64,000 nt of DNA from PRO6 sp049646625 (GTDB lineage Bacteria; Pseudomonadota; Alphaproteobacteria; Rhizobiales; Xanthobacteraceae). The position numbers were made by a program, and so were the translations under genes. Each line of letters begins with the position of its first letter. Within the stretch, counting starts at the first letter, position 1. This document shows positions 42,777-52,394 of the stretch, piece by piece. The stretch covers positions 7,863 through 71,862 of the forward strand of contig JBARWE010000219.1 in NCBI GenBank assembly GCA_049646625.1. The letters run 5' to 3'. The notes under the pieces were generated by a model, which saw only the letters and a program-made list of their open reading frames with translations, did no database searches and was not told where the DNA came from.

Positions 42777-42809
42777 AATTGCCGCCCATATCGTGCATGG
42801 GCGGCAATT
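42777..42809 (+). terminator. Intercistronic hairpin between binding-protein and permease genes
   Basis: AATTGCCGCCCA (42777-42788) pairs perfectly over 12 bp with TGGGCGGCAATT (42798-42809) around a 9-nt loop. No T-run follows. The position, between binding protein and permease, mirrors the 6251-6284 hairpin of the first Liv-type operon. This suggests a conserved device that sets a high binding-protein to permease ratio. Confidence 0.68.
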
Positions 42810-42834
42810 CAAGTTGCCTTTAGGGAGGGCGCTA

Positions 42835-43713
42835 ATGGCGCTTGAAGTGATCGCTCAGATCCTCGTCAGCGGTCTGCTTATGGGATTGATTTATGCGTTG
42901 ATGGCGTCCGGGCTTGCCCTCATTTTCGGCCTCATGGACGTTGTCAACTTTGCGCATGGGGAATTCCTCATGATCGCAATGTACCTGATGTTCGGGCTGG
43001 TGGTGGTGACCGGCTTCGATCCCCTGCTGCTGTGGCCTGTTGTCGTCTGCTGCCTATTCTTCATCGGGGCGGGCGTCTATCTCGGCATCGTGCGGTATGC
43101 GCTCAGGGTGCAGACTAACCGCGGTATGGTGCAGGTCTTTACGACCTTCGGCCTCGGGTTGATCCTGGTCGGTCTGGCACAATCGTTGCTTTCGCCAGAC
43201 TACCGGAGCATCGGCGATAGCTGGATCGGCGGAAAGACCGTTTCCCTGTTCGGTATCTATCTGCCGCTCCCTCAGCTTGTCGGCGGTGGCGCGTCACTTC
43301 TGACGTTCGTGCTGATCTGGTTTCTGATCAACAGGACGGATTTTGGTAAGGCGCTCGAGGCGACGCGCGAGGACGCCGGAGCGGTGTCCCTGGTCGGGAT
43401 CGATAAGGATCTCGTCTTTACGTTCGGCTGGGGTATCGGCGCGGCGCTGGTGGGACTGGCCGGCTCCATCATCGCGATTTTCTTCTATGTGTATCCCAGC
43501 GTCGGCAGCTCATTCATCCTGACCGCGTTCGTCGTGGTCGCGCTGGGTGGCTTCGGGAGTGTCTACGGCGCGCTCGCGGCCGGATTGATCGTCGGTCTTG
43601 TTGAGGCGGGCACGGCCGCGTTCCTGTCGCCTGCGCTTAAATCGCTGGGCGTGTTCGCCATATATCTTCTCGTCGTTATGTTCAGGCCACGCGGCCTTTT
43701 CGGGTCGATGTGA
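42835..43713 (+). CDS. LivH-type ABC transporter permease
   Basis: This 292-residue membrane permease has the LivH signature ALIFGLMDVVNFAHGEFLM at about residues 26-44 and multiple spans. The ATG at 42835 follows AGGGAGGGCGCTA; the 14-codon extension upstream overlaps the hairpin region and is rejected. Confidence 0.9.
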   Translation: MALEVIAQILVSGLLMGLIYALMASGLALIFGLMDVVNFAHGEFLMIAMYLMFGLVVVTGFDPLLLWPVVVCCLFFIGAGVYLGIVRYALRVQTNRGMVQVFTTFGLGLILVGLAQSLLSPDYRSIGDSWIGGKTVSLFGIYLPLPQLVGGGASLLTFVLIWFLINRTDFGKALEATREDAGAVSLVGIDKDLVFTFGWGIGAALVGLAGSIIAIFFYVYPSVGSSFILTAFVVVALGGFGSVYGALAAGLIVGLVEAGTAAFLSPALKSLGVFAIYLLVVMFRPRGLFGSM

Positions 43714-43728
43714 TCGGGGTGCCTTGAA

Positions 43729-44745
43729 TTGAGCAATCCATCCTTGCTTGCCGATACCAACCTCGCCGACGAACGCAATCGGCGCGCGCGACAGGTGGCT
43801 ACCGCTCTGATTGTCGCTGCCATAGCCGGAATGATTCCGCTCGTGGTGAGCGATGTCTACACGATGAACGTGTTGATCCTGACGCTGATGTATGTCGCGC
43901 TGTCGCAAAGCTGGAATATTCTGGGTGGATACTGCGGTCAGATATCGCTCGGTCATGCGATCTATTTCGGCATAGGCGCGTATGTGACCACGGCAGCGCT
44001 GCTGGTGGCCGGCATCCTGCCGTGGTTCGGCATGCTGGCGGGAGGTATGACTGCTGCCGTCATCGCGCTTTTCCTCGGCTACTTCTGCTTTCGCCTCGGC
44101 GGGCACTATTACACGATTGCAACCATTGTGATCGCCGAGGCTGCCCTTCTTATATTTCTCAACTGGGAGTTCGTCGGCGCTGCGCTCGGCCTGCAGCTTC
44201 CCTATACTGGTGACAGTTGGGCGACGTTGCAGTTCGGGCAAAGCAAGCTGCCGTATTTCTATCTTGCGCTTGGCTTTTCGCTGATCACCTGGCTGATCGC
44301 CTGGACTATCGAAGGCAGTCGGTGGGGCTACTGGTGGCGGGCGGTCAAGGACGACGCCGAGGCGGCCGAAAGCCTGGGCGTCAACATCTTCAGTTCGAAG
44401 ATGGCCGCGTCCGGGATATCCGCGTTTCTCACAGCGGTCGGTGGCGGTTTTTACGCGCTGTTCGTCTCCTATATCGAACCGCAGAGCGTTCTTGGATTTC
44501 AGATATCGCTCCTGATCGCACTGCCGGCGGTCCTCGGTGGCATCGGCACCCTGTGGGGGCCGGCAGTGGGGGCCATCATCCTCATCCCGATCGGAGAGCT
44601 GACGCGCAGTTATATCGGCGGCTCCGGCAGCGGCGCCCACCTCGTGATCTACGGAACGCTGATCGTGATTGTCTCGCTCCTACGGCCGGAAGGGTTGAGC
44701 AGCGTGCTGTCGGTGAGCAAGCGTGCCAATGGGGTGACCCGATGA
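43729..44745 (+). CDS. LivM-type ABC transporter permease
   Basis: This 338-residue LivM-family membrane protein has ALSQSWNILGGYCGQISLGH at about residues 57-76. The start is a TTG at 43729; no nearby ATG preserves the first helix. The stop overlaps the ATG of the next ATPase. Confidence 0.88.
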   Translation: MSNPSLLADTNLADERNRRARQVATALIVAAIAGMIPLVVSDVYTMNVLILTLMYVALSQSWNILGGYCGQISLGHAIYFGIGAYVTTAALLVAGILPWFGMLAGGMTAAVIALFLGYFCFRLGGHYYTIATIVIAEAALLIFLNWEFVGAALGLQLPYTGDSWATLQFGQSKLPYFYLALGFSLITWLIAWTIEGSRWGYWWRAVKDDAEAAESLGVNIFSSKMAASGISAFLTAVGGGFYALFVSYIEPQSVLGFQISLLIALPAVLGGIGTLWGPAVGAIILIPIGELTRSYIGGSGSGAHLVIYGTLIVIVSLLRPEGLSSVLSVSKRANGVTR

Positions 44746-45473
44746 CAAAAGCTGCTCTTTTGGAGGCGCGCGGCATTACCAAATATTTTGGAGCGCTCAG
44801 AGCCAACAAAGACGTCTCCCTTCAGGTGGAGGAAGGCGAGATCGTAGGTCTGATTGGCCCGAACGGCGCCGGCAAATCCACATTCTTCAACATCATCGCC
44901 GGGGCGTTCCTGCCGACGTCCGGGACGATCGCGTTCCAGGGAAACGACGTTACTTCGCTTGGACCGGCCGTGCGTTGCGCGCGCGGTATCGCCCGCACAT
45001 TCCAGGTCGTGCGTAGCTTCGATTCCATGAATGTCGTCGACAATGTCATCGTCGGCTCGCTTTTGCGCACGTTCAAACCGAAGGAGGCCCGTCGCGCGGC
45101 TTGCGATGTGCTGGAATTCGTCGAGCTGGACGCACGGGCCGGAACGCGGGCGGGCGACCTGACCTCGCCCGAGAAACGACGGCTTGAGTTGGCGAGGGCG
45201 CTTGCGACTGCGCCGAAGCTTCTGTTGCTCGACGAGGTCATGGCTGGTCTGACGCCGACCGAAGCCCAGCGTGGCGTCGAGCTGATCAAGCGGATCAGGG
45301 CCAAGGGAGTTACCATCATCATGGTCGAGCATGTGATGGAGATCGTGATGCCGCTCGTCGATCGGGCGGTTGTTCTCGACCTCGGCGAACTCATCGCTGC
45401 CGGCTCGCCGCAGGACGTGATCAACGATCCGAAGGTGATCACGGCGTACCTCGGAGACCGCAAATATGCTTGA
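44742..45473 (+). CDS. LivG-type ABC transporter ATP-binding protein
   Basis: This 243-residue ATPase has Walker A GPNGAGKST, the LivG-typical IARTFQVVRSFDSMNV segment, Walker B LLLLDEVMAGLTP and the switch histidine in MVEHVMEIV. The signature motif is degenerate (LTSPEKRRLELARA), with Ser-Pro-Glu in place of the usual Gly-Gly or Tyr-Gly pattern; this variation is known in LivG proteins. The ATG at 44742 overlaps the preceding stop, and the 3' end overlaps livF by 8 bp. Confidence 0.9.
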   Translation: MTKAALLEARGITKYFGALRANKDVSLQVEEGEIVGLIGPNGAGKSTFFNIIAGAFLPTSGTIAFQGNDVTSLGPAVRCARGIARTFQVVRSFDSMNVVDNVIVGSLLRTFKPKEARRAACDVLEFVELDARAGTRAGDLTSPEKRRLELARALATAPKLLLLDEVMAGLTPTEAQRGVELIKRIRAKGVTIIMVEHVMEIVMPLVDRAVVLDLGELIAAGSPQDVINDPKVITAYLGDRKYA

Positions 45474-46170
45474 GGTCTCCAATCTGACGACAGCTTATCA
45501 GGGGCTGATTGCGATATCGGGCGTGTCGTTCCGCGTTGGCGAAGGAGAGATCGTTACGATTGCCGGCGCGAACGGGGCGGGGAAGTCGACTCTGTTGAAA
45601 ACCGTTGCCGGGATGGAGCGTGCGCGTGAGGGAACGATCACCTTTCGCGGCGAGGTGATCACCGGCGAGAAAGCTTACCGGATTACCGCGCGCGGAATTG
45701 CTTTTGTGCCCGAGAACCGGCGGCTTTTCCCGCGGCTTTCAGTGCGGACGAATCTCGAGCTTGGCAGCTTTCTGTTCCGTAAAGAGGCGGATCGAAATGC
45801 ACCGCTGGACGAGGTTTTCAGGCTGTTTCCCGTCTTGCGTTCCCGTCTCGACCAATTGGCGGGAACGCTGTCGGGAGGCGAGCAGCAGATGCTGGCGATC
45901 GGACGCGCGCTGATGACGCGCCCCATCTTGCTGATGCTGGATGAGCCGTCTCAGGGTATCATGCCGAAGTTGGTAGATCAGATTTTTGAGGCCGTTAAAG
46001 CAATACGCGAAACGGGCGTTACGGTTCTCCTGGTCGAACAGCGGCTTGCTGAAAGCCTGAGTATTGCCGACAATGCCGTGGTCCTTCAAACCGGAAAAGT
46101 CGTCCTCGAAGGAGATGCCGCAACGGTCAGGAACCACCCCGATATCCAGAAAGCCTATCTCGGCGGCTAA
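45466..46170 (+). CDS. LivF-type ABC transporter ATP-binding protein
   Basis: This 234-residue ATPase has Walker A GANGAGKST, VPENRRLFPRLSV, the signature LSGGEQQMLAIGRA and Walker B LLMLDEPSQGIMP. It closes the second Liv-type operon and is convergent with the GntR gene, 18 bp away. Confidence 0.9.
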   Translation: MLEVSNLTTAYQGLIAISGVSFRVGEGEIVTIAGANGAGKSTLLKTVAGMERAREGTITFRGEVITGEKAYRITARGIAFVPENRRLFPRLSVRTNLELGSFLFRKEADRNAPLDEVFRLFPVLRSRLDQLAGTLSGGEQQMLAIGRALMTRPILLMLDEPSQGIMPKLVDQIFEAVKAIRETGVTVLLVEQRLAESLSIADNAVVLQTGKVVLEGDAATVRNHPDIQKAYLGG

Positions 46171-46188
46171 GATATGCGGAATGCCGCC

Positions 46189-46875
46189 TCAGGAAGCCTG
46201 ACGCTTGCGTTGTGAGGGGGAATTGTTCGACGGGGCATCGAGTGACGACAGGATGTGGGCTTCGATCAGCATGCGCGCCTTGCCGGCATCCCCCTTCTTG
46301 ATCGCGTCAAGAACGGGTTCGTGTTCGTCGGCGGCATCAACGAGGTTTTCATAATAGGAATTGTCGATAGTAAGCGCCATCCTGATTTGGGCATTGAGCA
46401 TATCGCTCACCTTCATCACATAAGGGTTGCCTGAAAGCTCGCAGAGAATACGGTGAAACTCCAACTCGGCGCCTACGAATTTATCGAGTTCTTTCTTGCG
46501 GGCGTGACGCTTCATAACCGTGATGCATGAGTCCAGAGGTGACAAGTCGAGGCTCTTCCGGTTGCGGGTGACCTCACGAATGGCAAGGCCCTCGATCGCT
46601 GCGCGTAGTTCATAGAGCGAACGGATCTTCGACATCGTCATCCGAATGACCGAAGTGCCGAAATGGGTCTTGCTTTCCAGCAGGCCGTCCTGGAGCAGGC
46701 GGTTCACGGCCTCTCGAACCGGCGCCCGGCTGATTTGGAGGTTCTTGGCAATCTGCGCCTCCACCACACGCGATCCCTGTTCAAGTTCACCCGACAGGAT
46801 GGCGGCGCGGAGATGTTCATAGACCTGCTCCGCAATCGAAAGCCGATCAATCTGCATCCCCGAGGTTGTAGCCAT
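46189..46875 (-). CDS. GntR family regulator, FadR/FCD subfamily
   Basis: This 228-residue protein has an N-terminal winged helix (AEQVYEHLRAAILSGELEQG, then QISRAPVREAVNRL) and an all-helical FCD ligand domain with metal-binding His positions (ELEFHRILCELSGN and EAHILSSL). The ATG at 46875 has CGGAGAAATCGAA before it; a longer frame to 46923 is rejected. A copy of the 15-bp operator lies 70 bp upstream of its start, and another before the importer operon, so it probably regulates itself, the importer and the divergent NTF2-aminotransferase-hyu genes. Confidence 0.9.
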   Translation of the reverse strand: MATTSGMQIDRLSIAEQVYEHLRAAILSGELEQGSRVVEAQIAKNLQISRAPVREAVNRLLQDGLLESKTHFGTSVIRMTMSKIRSLYELRAAIEGLAIREVTRNRKSLDLSPLDSCITVMKRHARKKELDKFVGAELEFHRILCELSGNPYVMKVSDMLNAQIRMALTIDNSYYENLVDAADEHEPVLDAIKKGDAGKARMLIEAHILSSLDAPSNNSPSQRKRQAS

Positions 46876-46944
46876 TTCGATTTCTCCGATTCCGCAAGTT
46901 CTGACCTCCGTCGCTCTTGACATCGCGGCGGAAAGAGTGTGATC

Positions 46945-46959
46945 TGTCCACTGTCGACA
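46945..46959. promoter_or_regulatory. GntR/FCD operator, copy 2
   Basis: This exact copy of TGTCCACTGTCGACA lies in the divergent region between the GntR gene and the NTF2-like gene. The core TGTCGACA is palindromic. Placement between two divergent starts allows joint repression of both. Confidence 0.7.
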
Positions 46960-47005
46960 ATCTCTAGGCGACGAGAGTCATTGTTCCTGATGGTGCTGAG
47001 GTAAC

Positions 47006-47386
47006 ATGCTGAGTCCTGCGGAGGAAGTGCACGATCGGCTAATTGACTACTTCGATGCGCTTTATCACGGTGATGTGCCGCTTTTTACGAAGCTATTTCA
47101 CCCCAAGGCCTGTCTTTTTTCTCCGACGGGCGGTGAGCTTCTCGTCCTGGATGTGCCGAGCTACCTCGATATCGTCGCGGGACGACAGGCGCCGGCGGCA
47201 CGGGGCGATCGCAGGGATGACCGGATCCTCAGCATCGATATTCCCACCCCGACCACGGCGCATGCGCGCGTTCAGGAACTATTTCTTCCCAAGCGATTCA
47301 CCGACGAACTGACATTCATCCGCGTGCAGGACGAGTGGAAGATCATTTCCAAGGTCTGGCACTTCGAGATCGAGCCAGTCGACTGA
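47006..47386 (+). CDS. NTF2-like / lumazine-binding family protein
   Basis: This 126-residue protein has the NTF2-like cone fold pattern (VHDRLIDYFDALYHGDVPLF, FHPKACLF, and a C-terminal DEWKIISKVWHF). Family members serve as small isomerases, dehydratases or non-catalytic binding proteins. It is the first gene of the unit that leads into the aminotransferase and the hyu genes. Function is unknown. Confidence 0.8.
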   Translation: MLSPAEEVHDRLIDYFDALYHGDVPLFTKLFHPKACLFSPTGGELLVLDVPSYLDIVAGRQAPAARGDRRDDRILSIDIPTPTTAHARVQELFLPKRFTDELTFIRVQDEWKIISKVWHFEIEPVD

Positions 47387-47438
47387 TCGTTAACGTTCTA
47401 TCACCGTTCACCTTCGGTGGGCGGCAAGGAGAGTAATT

Positions 47439-48719
47439 GTGAACGACTTGCGGGATGCATCTTCACTCAAGACCAGTACGGAGGTTCTGTCCGCGTATGT
47501 CGAGCGGTCGTGGCGCTCGAATGCGCTTCGCCAGATCGAGAAGGGAATCGATTTTGTTATCGGCAAGCGCGAGGGTGTTCATCTTTGGAATCTTGAAGGC
47601 ACCAAGAAGGTGATCGACTGCGGCACGGCTGGTGGCGTCCATGCCCTCGGCCACCGCCATCCAGCCGTTGTCCGCGCTCTGCGCGACGCAATCGACGACG
47701 GGCGCGACACGGGACTGTGGTCGCTGCCGAATGTCGAGTACCTCAAATTGCAGGATCGCCTCGCTGCGCTTGCGCCGGTCAAGGCCCTCAATCGCAGCGT
47801 CGTCACGTTGAGTTCGACCACATCGGTGGATGTGGCGACGATGTTCGCCTTCCGCGCCACCGGCCGCCAGAAGATTCTGGCATTCCGTCACGGCTATCAC
47901 GGCCATTCCGGCTTCGCCGCGCTTGCCACCGGCTCTGCTGAAGAAGGGGTGATCGACTACTATAAGCTTCCTGATGGATACGTTCGTTTTTTCGAGACAT
48001 ATGGCGACCTTGAGGAGGCCGACCGGCTGCTTACTGATGATATCGCCGCATTAATCCTCGAACCGATCAATTATGAAACGTTCGAGCCGGCATCGAAGGC
48101 GTATTTTGAGGGGTTGAACAGGCTTTGCCATGCTCGGGGCATCCTGTTTGTTGTCGACGAGACACGGACCGGGCTTGGCCGCACCGGCTGCCTGTGGGCG
48201 TCGCAGCGGTATGATATCGAGCCTGACATGCTGATCACCGGAAAGGGGTTGTCGGGCGGGATGTATCCGGTCAGCGCGCTGATGCTCAGGGAGCCGATCT
48301 ATGAGGAGTGCATGAATCAGCACAACTTCTCCTACATCAGCAGCCTGGGTGGCAACGAGATCAGTTGTCTTGTGGCGGGTGCCGTTCTCGACGTTGCAAG
48401 CCAGGAGTCTTTTCTTTCTCATGTGAGGACGATTTCCGAGGCTTTCGGTGGCATGCTGAGCGAGGTTTGCCGCAAGTACCACAATATGCTGTCGTTGGGC
48501 GTCGTTCACGGCGGGATATTCACGGTGAAGGTCAGCGACCCGGAGACGGCGCGACGCCTCTACAAGGCGATGTACGATCATGGCGTGCTGTGCCATTCCG
48601 TTTCCGTTATTGAACCCACGGTCCTGAAATTCCTGCCGCCTCTCATCCTCAGTGAGGATCAGGCCAAGGGCATTGCCTGTGCGCTGGAGAGCGCGGCAAG
48701 GGACGTGCTGTCGCCCTAG
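47439..48719 (+). CDS. Class III (GSA-like) PLP-dependent aminotransferase
   Basis: This 426-residue fold-type I PLP enzyme has the substrate-binding start DCGTAGGVHALGHRHPAVV, the PLP-Asp segment VVDETRTGLGRTG and the Schiff-base Lys269 in LITGKGLSGGMYP (codon at 48243). The DETRTGLGRTG form differs from the common DEVQ-type. The start is GTG at 47439 behind AAGGAGAGTAATT. It would remove or transfer an amino group from the compound processed by the adjoining HyuAB enzyme. Substrate is unknown. Confidence 0.87.
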   Translation: MNDLRDASSLKTSTEVLSAYVERSWRSNALRQIEKGIDFVIGKREGVHLWNLEGTKKVIDCGTAGGVHALGHRHPAVVRALRDAIDDGRDTGLWSLPNVEYLKLQDRLAALAPVKALNRSVVTLSSTTSVDVATMFAFRATGRQKILAFRHGYHGHSGFAALATGSAEEGVIDYYKLPDGYVRFFETYGDLEEADRLLTDDIAALILEPINYETFEPASKAYFEGLNRLCHARGILFVVDETRTGLGRTGCLWASQRYDIEPDMLITGKGLSGGMYPVSALMLREPIYEECMNQHNFSYISSLGGNEISCLVAGAVLDVASQESFLSHVRTISEAFGGMLSEVCRKYHNMLSLGVVHGGIFTVKVSDPETARRLYKAMYDHGVLCHSVSVIEPTVLKFLPPLILSEDQAKGIACALESAARDVLSP

Positions 48720-48776
48720 CCGCGCCCGTTAACATGACGTGGCTGTAGGTGAACGGAGCTTTTCTGTGGAGGCGGT

Positions 48777-50792
48777 ATGCCTGGTTGGCAGGTAGGCATT
48801 GATATCGGCGGGACCTTCACGGATGTCGTCGCGATCGACGGGGTTTCCGGGAAGATTGCGTCGGCCAAGGTCCGGACATTCCGCAACGATCCGATCAAGA
48901 GTCTTTTGGGAGGACTGGAGGCGGTCGGGCTGCGCTGGGACGAGGTGGACGATCTGGTTCATGGGACCACCGCCGTCACCAATGCGATCGTGGAAGGGCG
49001 GACGGCCAAGGTGGCTCTCGTCACCACCGAGGGTTTCGCCGACGTCCTTGCCATCGGGCGCCAGAACCGTCGGGACCTCTACCGTCTGGATGTTCCTCCG
49101 AAGATCGAGCCGCAGGTACCATCCGAGCTTTGTTTCGAGGTGGAGGAGCGCACCGATTACAAGGGAAACGTCGTCTCTCCGCTCAATCACAGTTCGGTGG
49201 AACGGTTGGCTGGGGCGCTTGCGCAGGCGGGCGTCGATTCGATTGCGATCTCCCTGCTCCACTCCTATGCCAACCCTGTTCATGAGCGGAAACTGTTTGA
49301 GCGGCTGAAGAAGGTGGTGCCGCATGTTGCGCTGTCGCATCGGGTTAATCCCGAGGTGAGGGAGTTCGAGCGTGCGAGCACGACTGTTCTGAGTGCCAGC
49401 GTCATGCCGCTTGTATCTGGCTATATCGATCGCCTGGAGGCCAGCAAACCACCGGCAAGCCGTCTTCACTTCTTCCATTCGGCAAGCGGGCTGTGCGCGC
49501 CGGTGGTGTTGCGTGAGCTGCCGCTCGCGCTTGCATTGTCGGGGCCGGCGGCTGGCGTGGCGGCGGCCAGCCGGATCGCGCGCGAACTGGGGCTTAGTCG
49601 CGCGCTGACTTTCGACATGGGCGGCACGACGACCGATGTCTGCCTTATCGTCGATGGGGAGGCGGAGATCTCCGCCGACCGCAGTCTTGCCGGCCGGCCG
49701 CTGCGGGCGCCGGCGGTGGCGGTCGAGGCCGTCGGGGCCGGCGGCGGCTCTGTCGTGCGTTACGATGGACGGGTGATCCGCGTCGGACCGGATAGTGCAG
49801 GGGCCGATCCCGGCCCGGCTTGTTACGGATTGGGCGGTGTGGAGCCTACCCTTAGCGACGCCGATATTCTGCTTGGCTATCTGCAGGATGGTGCGACATT
49901 TGGCGGCAACATCGTGCTGAGTCGAAATCTGGCCGAGAAGGCGATTGCGCCTCTTGCTGGCCAACTGGCACTGTCGCCACAGGAAACGGCGCAGGGTATC
50001 GTCAAGGTCGCCAACAATGCGATGAGCAACGCGCTGCGCCGGGTGACGGTGGAACGCGGGATCGATGCACGCAGCTGTGCCTTGATTGCCTTTGGTGGCG
50101 CCGGCCCGATGCATGCCGTCGAGGTGGCAAGGCTGCTCGGCATCCGCAAGGTGATTGTGCCCGGTCATTCCAGTGCGCTGTCGGCGCTGGGATGCGTGTC
50201 TTCCGATATCAGCTACACGCTGCACCGGTCGATCTATCTGAGCAGCGTCAACTGGGACAAGGCGAACCTCGACCGGACCCGCGCGGACATCATCGCCGAG
50301 ATCAGCCGGCTTCTGGGAAGCATCGATAAGACGCCGGAATTCAGATGGATCGCTGCTGTCCGTTATGCCGGCCAGAGTTATGCGGTCGAACTGCCGCAGC
50401 CGGACCTCGATTCCCCGTCCGATCTCGGCGACCGCTTTCGTGAACGCCACTCGCAGCTCTACGGTTTTGCCACCGACGAGCCGTGGGAAGTGGTCGCGCT
50501 GCGGTTGACAGCGACGGTGCCGAGGCGGATTCCGCGTGGCGGAGAGCCTGGTGCCGTTGTGACGGCGGGAGACACCGGGAAGCGGCCACAGGGAATGCGG
50601 CAGTGCTATTTTGCGGGCAGTGCGCCTGCGGATACGCCTGAATATGAGCGGACCCGCCTCGCGCAGGGGCGGACCATCACCGGCCCGGCGATCATTTCCG
50701 ACAGCATGTCGACGCTGGTGCTGCCGCCGCACAGCCATGCAACCGTTCTGGGATCGGGGCATCTCGACGTCGATACCGGGCTAGGCTCATGA
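48777..50792 (+). CDS. hyuA: Hydantoinase/oxoprolinase family protein, subunit A
   Basis: This 671-residue HyuA-type subunit has two actin-like ATP-binding motifs, GIDIGGTFTDVVAI at the N-terminus and TFDMGGTTTDVCL at about residue 280. It uses ATP to activate or open a cyclic amide (hydantoin, 5-oxoproline) or, in the acetone/acetophenone carboxylase relatives, to activate a ketone. A 4-bp overlap with hyuB indicates that the two form one enzyme. The substrate class cannot be decided from sequence alone. Confidence 0.9.
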   Translation: MPGWQVGIDIGGTFTDVVAIDGVSGKIASAKVRTFRNDPIKSLLGGLEAVGLRWDEVDDLVHGTTAVTNAIVEGRTAKVALVTTEGFADVLAIGRQNRRDLYRLDVPPKIEPQVPSELCFEVEERTDYKGNVVSPLNHSSVERLAGALAQAGVDSIAISLLHSYANPVHERKLFERLKKVVPHVALSHRVNPEVREFERASTTVLSASVMPLVSGYIDRLEASKPPASRLHFFHSASGLCAPVVLRELPLALALSGPAAGVAAASRIARELGLSRALTFDMGGTTTDVCLIVDGEAEISADRSLAGRPLRAPAVAVEAVGAGGGSVVRYDGRVIRVGPDSAGADPGPACYGLGGVEPTLSDADILLGYLQDGATFGGNIVLSRNLAEKAIAPLAGQLALSPQETAQGIVKVANNAMSNALRRVTVERGIDARSCALIAFGGAGPMHAVEVARLLGIRKVIVPGHSSALSALGCVSSDISYTLHRSIYLSSVNWDKANLDRTRADIIAEISRLLGSIDKTPEFRWIAAVRYAGQSYAVELPQPDLDSPSDLGDRFRERHSQLYGFATDEPWEVVALRLTATVPRRIPRGGEPGAVVTAGDTGKRPQGMRQCYFAGSAPADTPEYERTRLAQGRTITGPAIISDSMSTLVLPPHSHATVLGSGHLDVDTGLGS

Positions 50793-52378
50793 GCACAATC
50801 GATCCGTTTACCCTCGAAGTCGTGCGGCATGCGCTGAGCAGTACCGCTGAGGAGATGTCGCTCATCGTGATGCGGGCTGCCCGCTCGCCGCTGCTGCGCG
50901 AGGCCGGCGATCTGTCGTCGGCCCTGACCGATCACGATGGTCATCTCATCGCGCAGGGCAAGGATATCCCCATGCATATGGGGGTGATGAGCTTCACGGT
51001 TCGTGAGTTTCTCAAGCGGGTGCCCAAGGACAAGCTCAGGCCGGGCGATGTCTGGTTTCTGAATCTGCCTCATGTCGGGGGCAATCATCTGCCTGACGTA
51101 AAGGCGATCCGCCCCGTCTTCGTCGGTGGCGAGATCTTGGCCTTCGCCGTCAGCCTGGCGCACTGGGCGGATGTCGGCGGCGCGGTTCCGGGCAGCTATG
51201 TGCCCTTTGCACGCGATGCGTGGCAGGAGGGGCTACGCATCAGCCCGCTGCGTGTGTTCACCGCCGATGGCGTCGATCGGGAAAAGCTCGACATCATCCT
51301 TTCCAACGTGCGGGGGGCTGAGGAGCGGGAGGGCGACATTCTCGCCCAGATGGCGGCGACCCGCGCGGCCGAGCAGCAGCTTCTGCGGCTTTGCGATGAG
51401 CATGGTCATCAGGTCGTGCGTAAGAGCATCGCCGAATTGCACGACTGGGCCGAACAGATGATGGGCGACGCAATCGAGGCGCTGCCGGACGGTGAACTAT
51501 TCGGTGAGGATTTTCTGGACGACGATGGCGCCGGCGGCGCGCCGATCCCCATCCGCGTGAAGGTGCGGATACAGGGTCGCAGGATTTCGTTCGACTTCTC
51601 CGGGAGTGGTGATGCCGCGCGTGGCCCGGTGAATACCACACCGTTCATCGCGGCGGCCTCGGTCTTCTACGTCATGAGGACTCTTTTCGCGCCTGACACG
51701 CCGCCCAACGGCGGTTGCTATCGGCCGTTCACCATCATCACCCGGCCGTCGTCGGTTCTTGATCCCGGCCCCGACAAGCCGGTCGTGGGCGGCAACCACG
51801 AGACGTCGCAGCGCATCGCCGACGCGCTGTTTCGGGCGTTCGAATCGATTGTACCGGAGCGGCTCAGCGCCGGTGGACCGACCACGTCCGGCCTCCTGCT
51901 TTTCGCCGGCCGCCGCGAGGATGGCCGCTGGGCCACGCTTTACGAGACGCATGGCGGCGGTGAAGGAGCGCGTTGCGACCGGGACGGCATGCCGGTGCTG
52001 CGCGTTCATATGTCGAACGTGATGAACACGCCGGCGGAGGTGATCGAGGCCGAGTATCCGCTCGAAGTGGTCTATCAGAAGGTCAGGCGGGGATCTGGCG
52101 GCAATGGTGTGCATCGAGGCGGCGACGGTCTCCACCGCTGCTACCGCGTCACCGGTGACGAGGTCTCGCTCACCAGCATGTTCGAGCGGGCCGTCGTTCC
52201 GCCCTATGGCCTGCGTGGCGGCGAGAACGGTGCCCCGTTCAAGGTCGATATCATGCGTGGAGGAGCCGCTGCGGAGCGTTTCGCCGGAAAACAGAACACC
52301 CGCCTCGGCAAAGGTGATCTGGTTGTTGTTCAGAGTTGCGGAGGGGGCGGATACGGCTCTCCTCGGATAAAGCATTGA
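50789..52378 (+). CDS. hyuB: Hydantoinase/oxoprolinase family protein, subunit B
   Basis: This 529-residue HyuB-type subunit has the N-terminal DPFTLEVVRHALSSTAEEM, the conserved LNLPHVGGNHLPDVK and the C-terminal glycine-rich GGGGYGSP. It partners with HyuA; HyuB carries the hydrolase or transfer part of the reaction. Its start lies within the end of hyuA. Confidence 0.9.
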   Translation: MSTIDPFTLEVVRHALSSTAEEMSLIVMRAARSPLLREAGDLSSALTDHDGHLIAQGKDIPMHMGVMSFTVREFLKRVPKDKLRPGDVWFLNLPHVGGNHLPDVKAIRPVFVGGEILAFAVSLAHWADVGGAVPGSYVPFARDAWQEGLRISPLRVFTADGVDREKLDIILSNVRGAEEREGDILAQMAATRAAEQQLLRLCDEHGHQVVRKSIAELHDWAEQMMGDAIEALPDGELFGEDFLDDDGAGGAPIPIRVKVRIQGRRISFDFSGSGDAARGPVNTTPFIAAASVFYVMRTLFAPDTPPNGGCYRPFTIITRPSSVLDPGPDKPVVGGNHETSQRIADALFRAFESIVPERLSAGGPTTSGLLLFAGRREDGRWATLYETHGGGEGARCDRDGMPVLRVHMSNVMNTPAEVIEAEYPLEVVYQKVRRGSGGNGVHRGGDGLHRCYRVTGDEVSLTSMFERAVVPPYGLRGGENGAPFKVDIMRGGAAAERFAGKQNTRLGKGDLVVVQSCGGGGYGSPRIKH

Positions 52379-52394
52379 GGAAAGGATAACGAGA

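Noticed and set aside
48729..50762. Long minus-strand open frame (677 codons) antisense to hyuA
   Set aside because: Same explanation: it mirrors hyuA, has no domain pattern and is rich in Arg/His typical of antisense translation.
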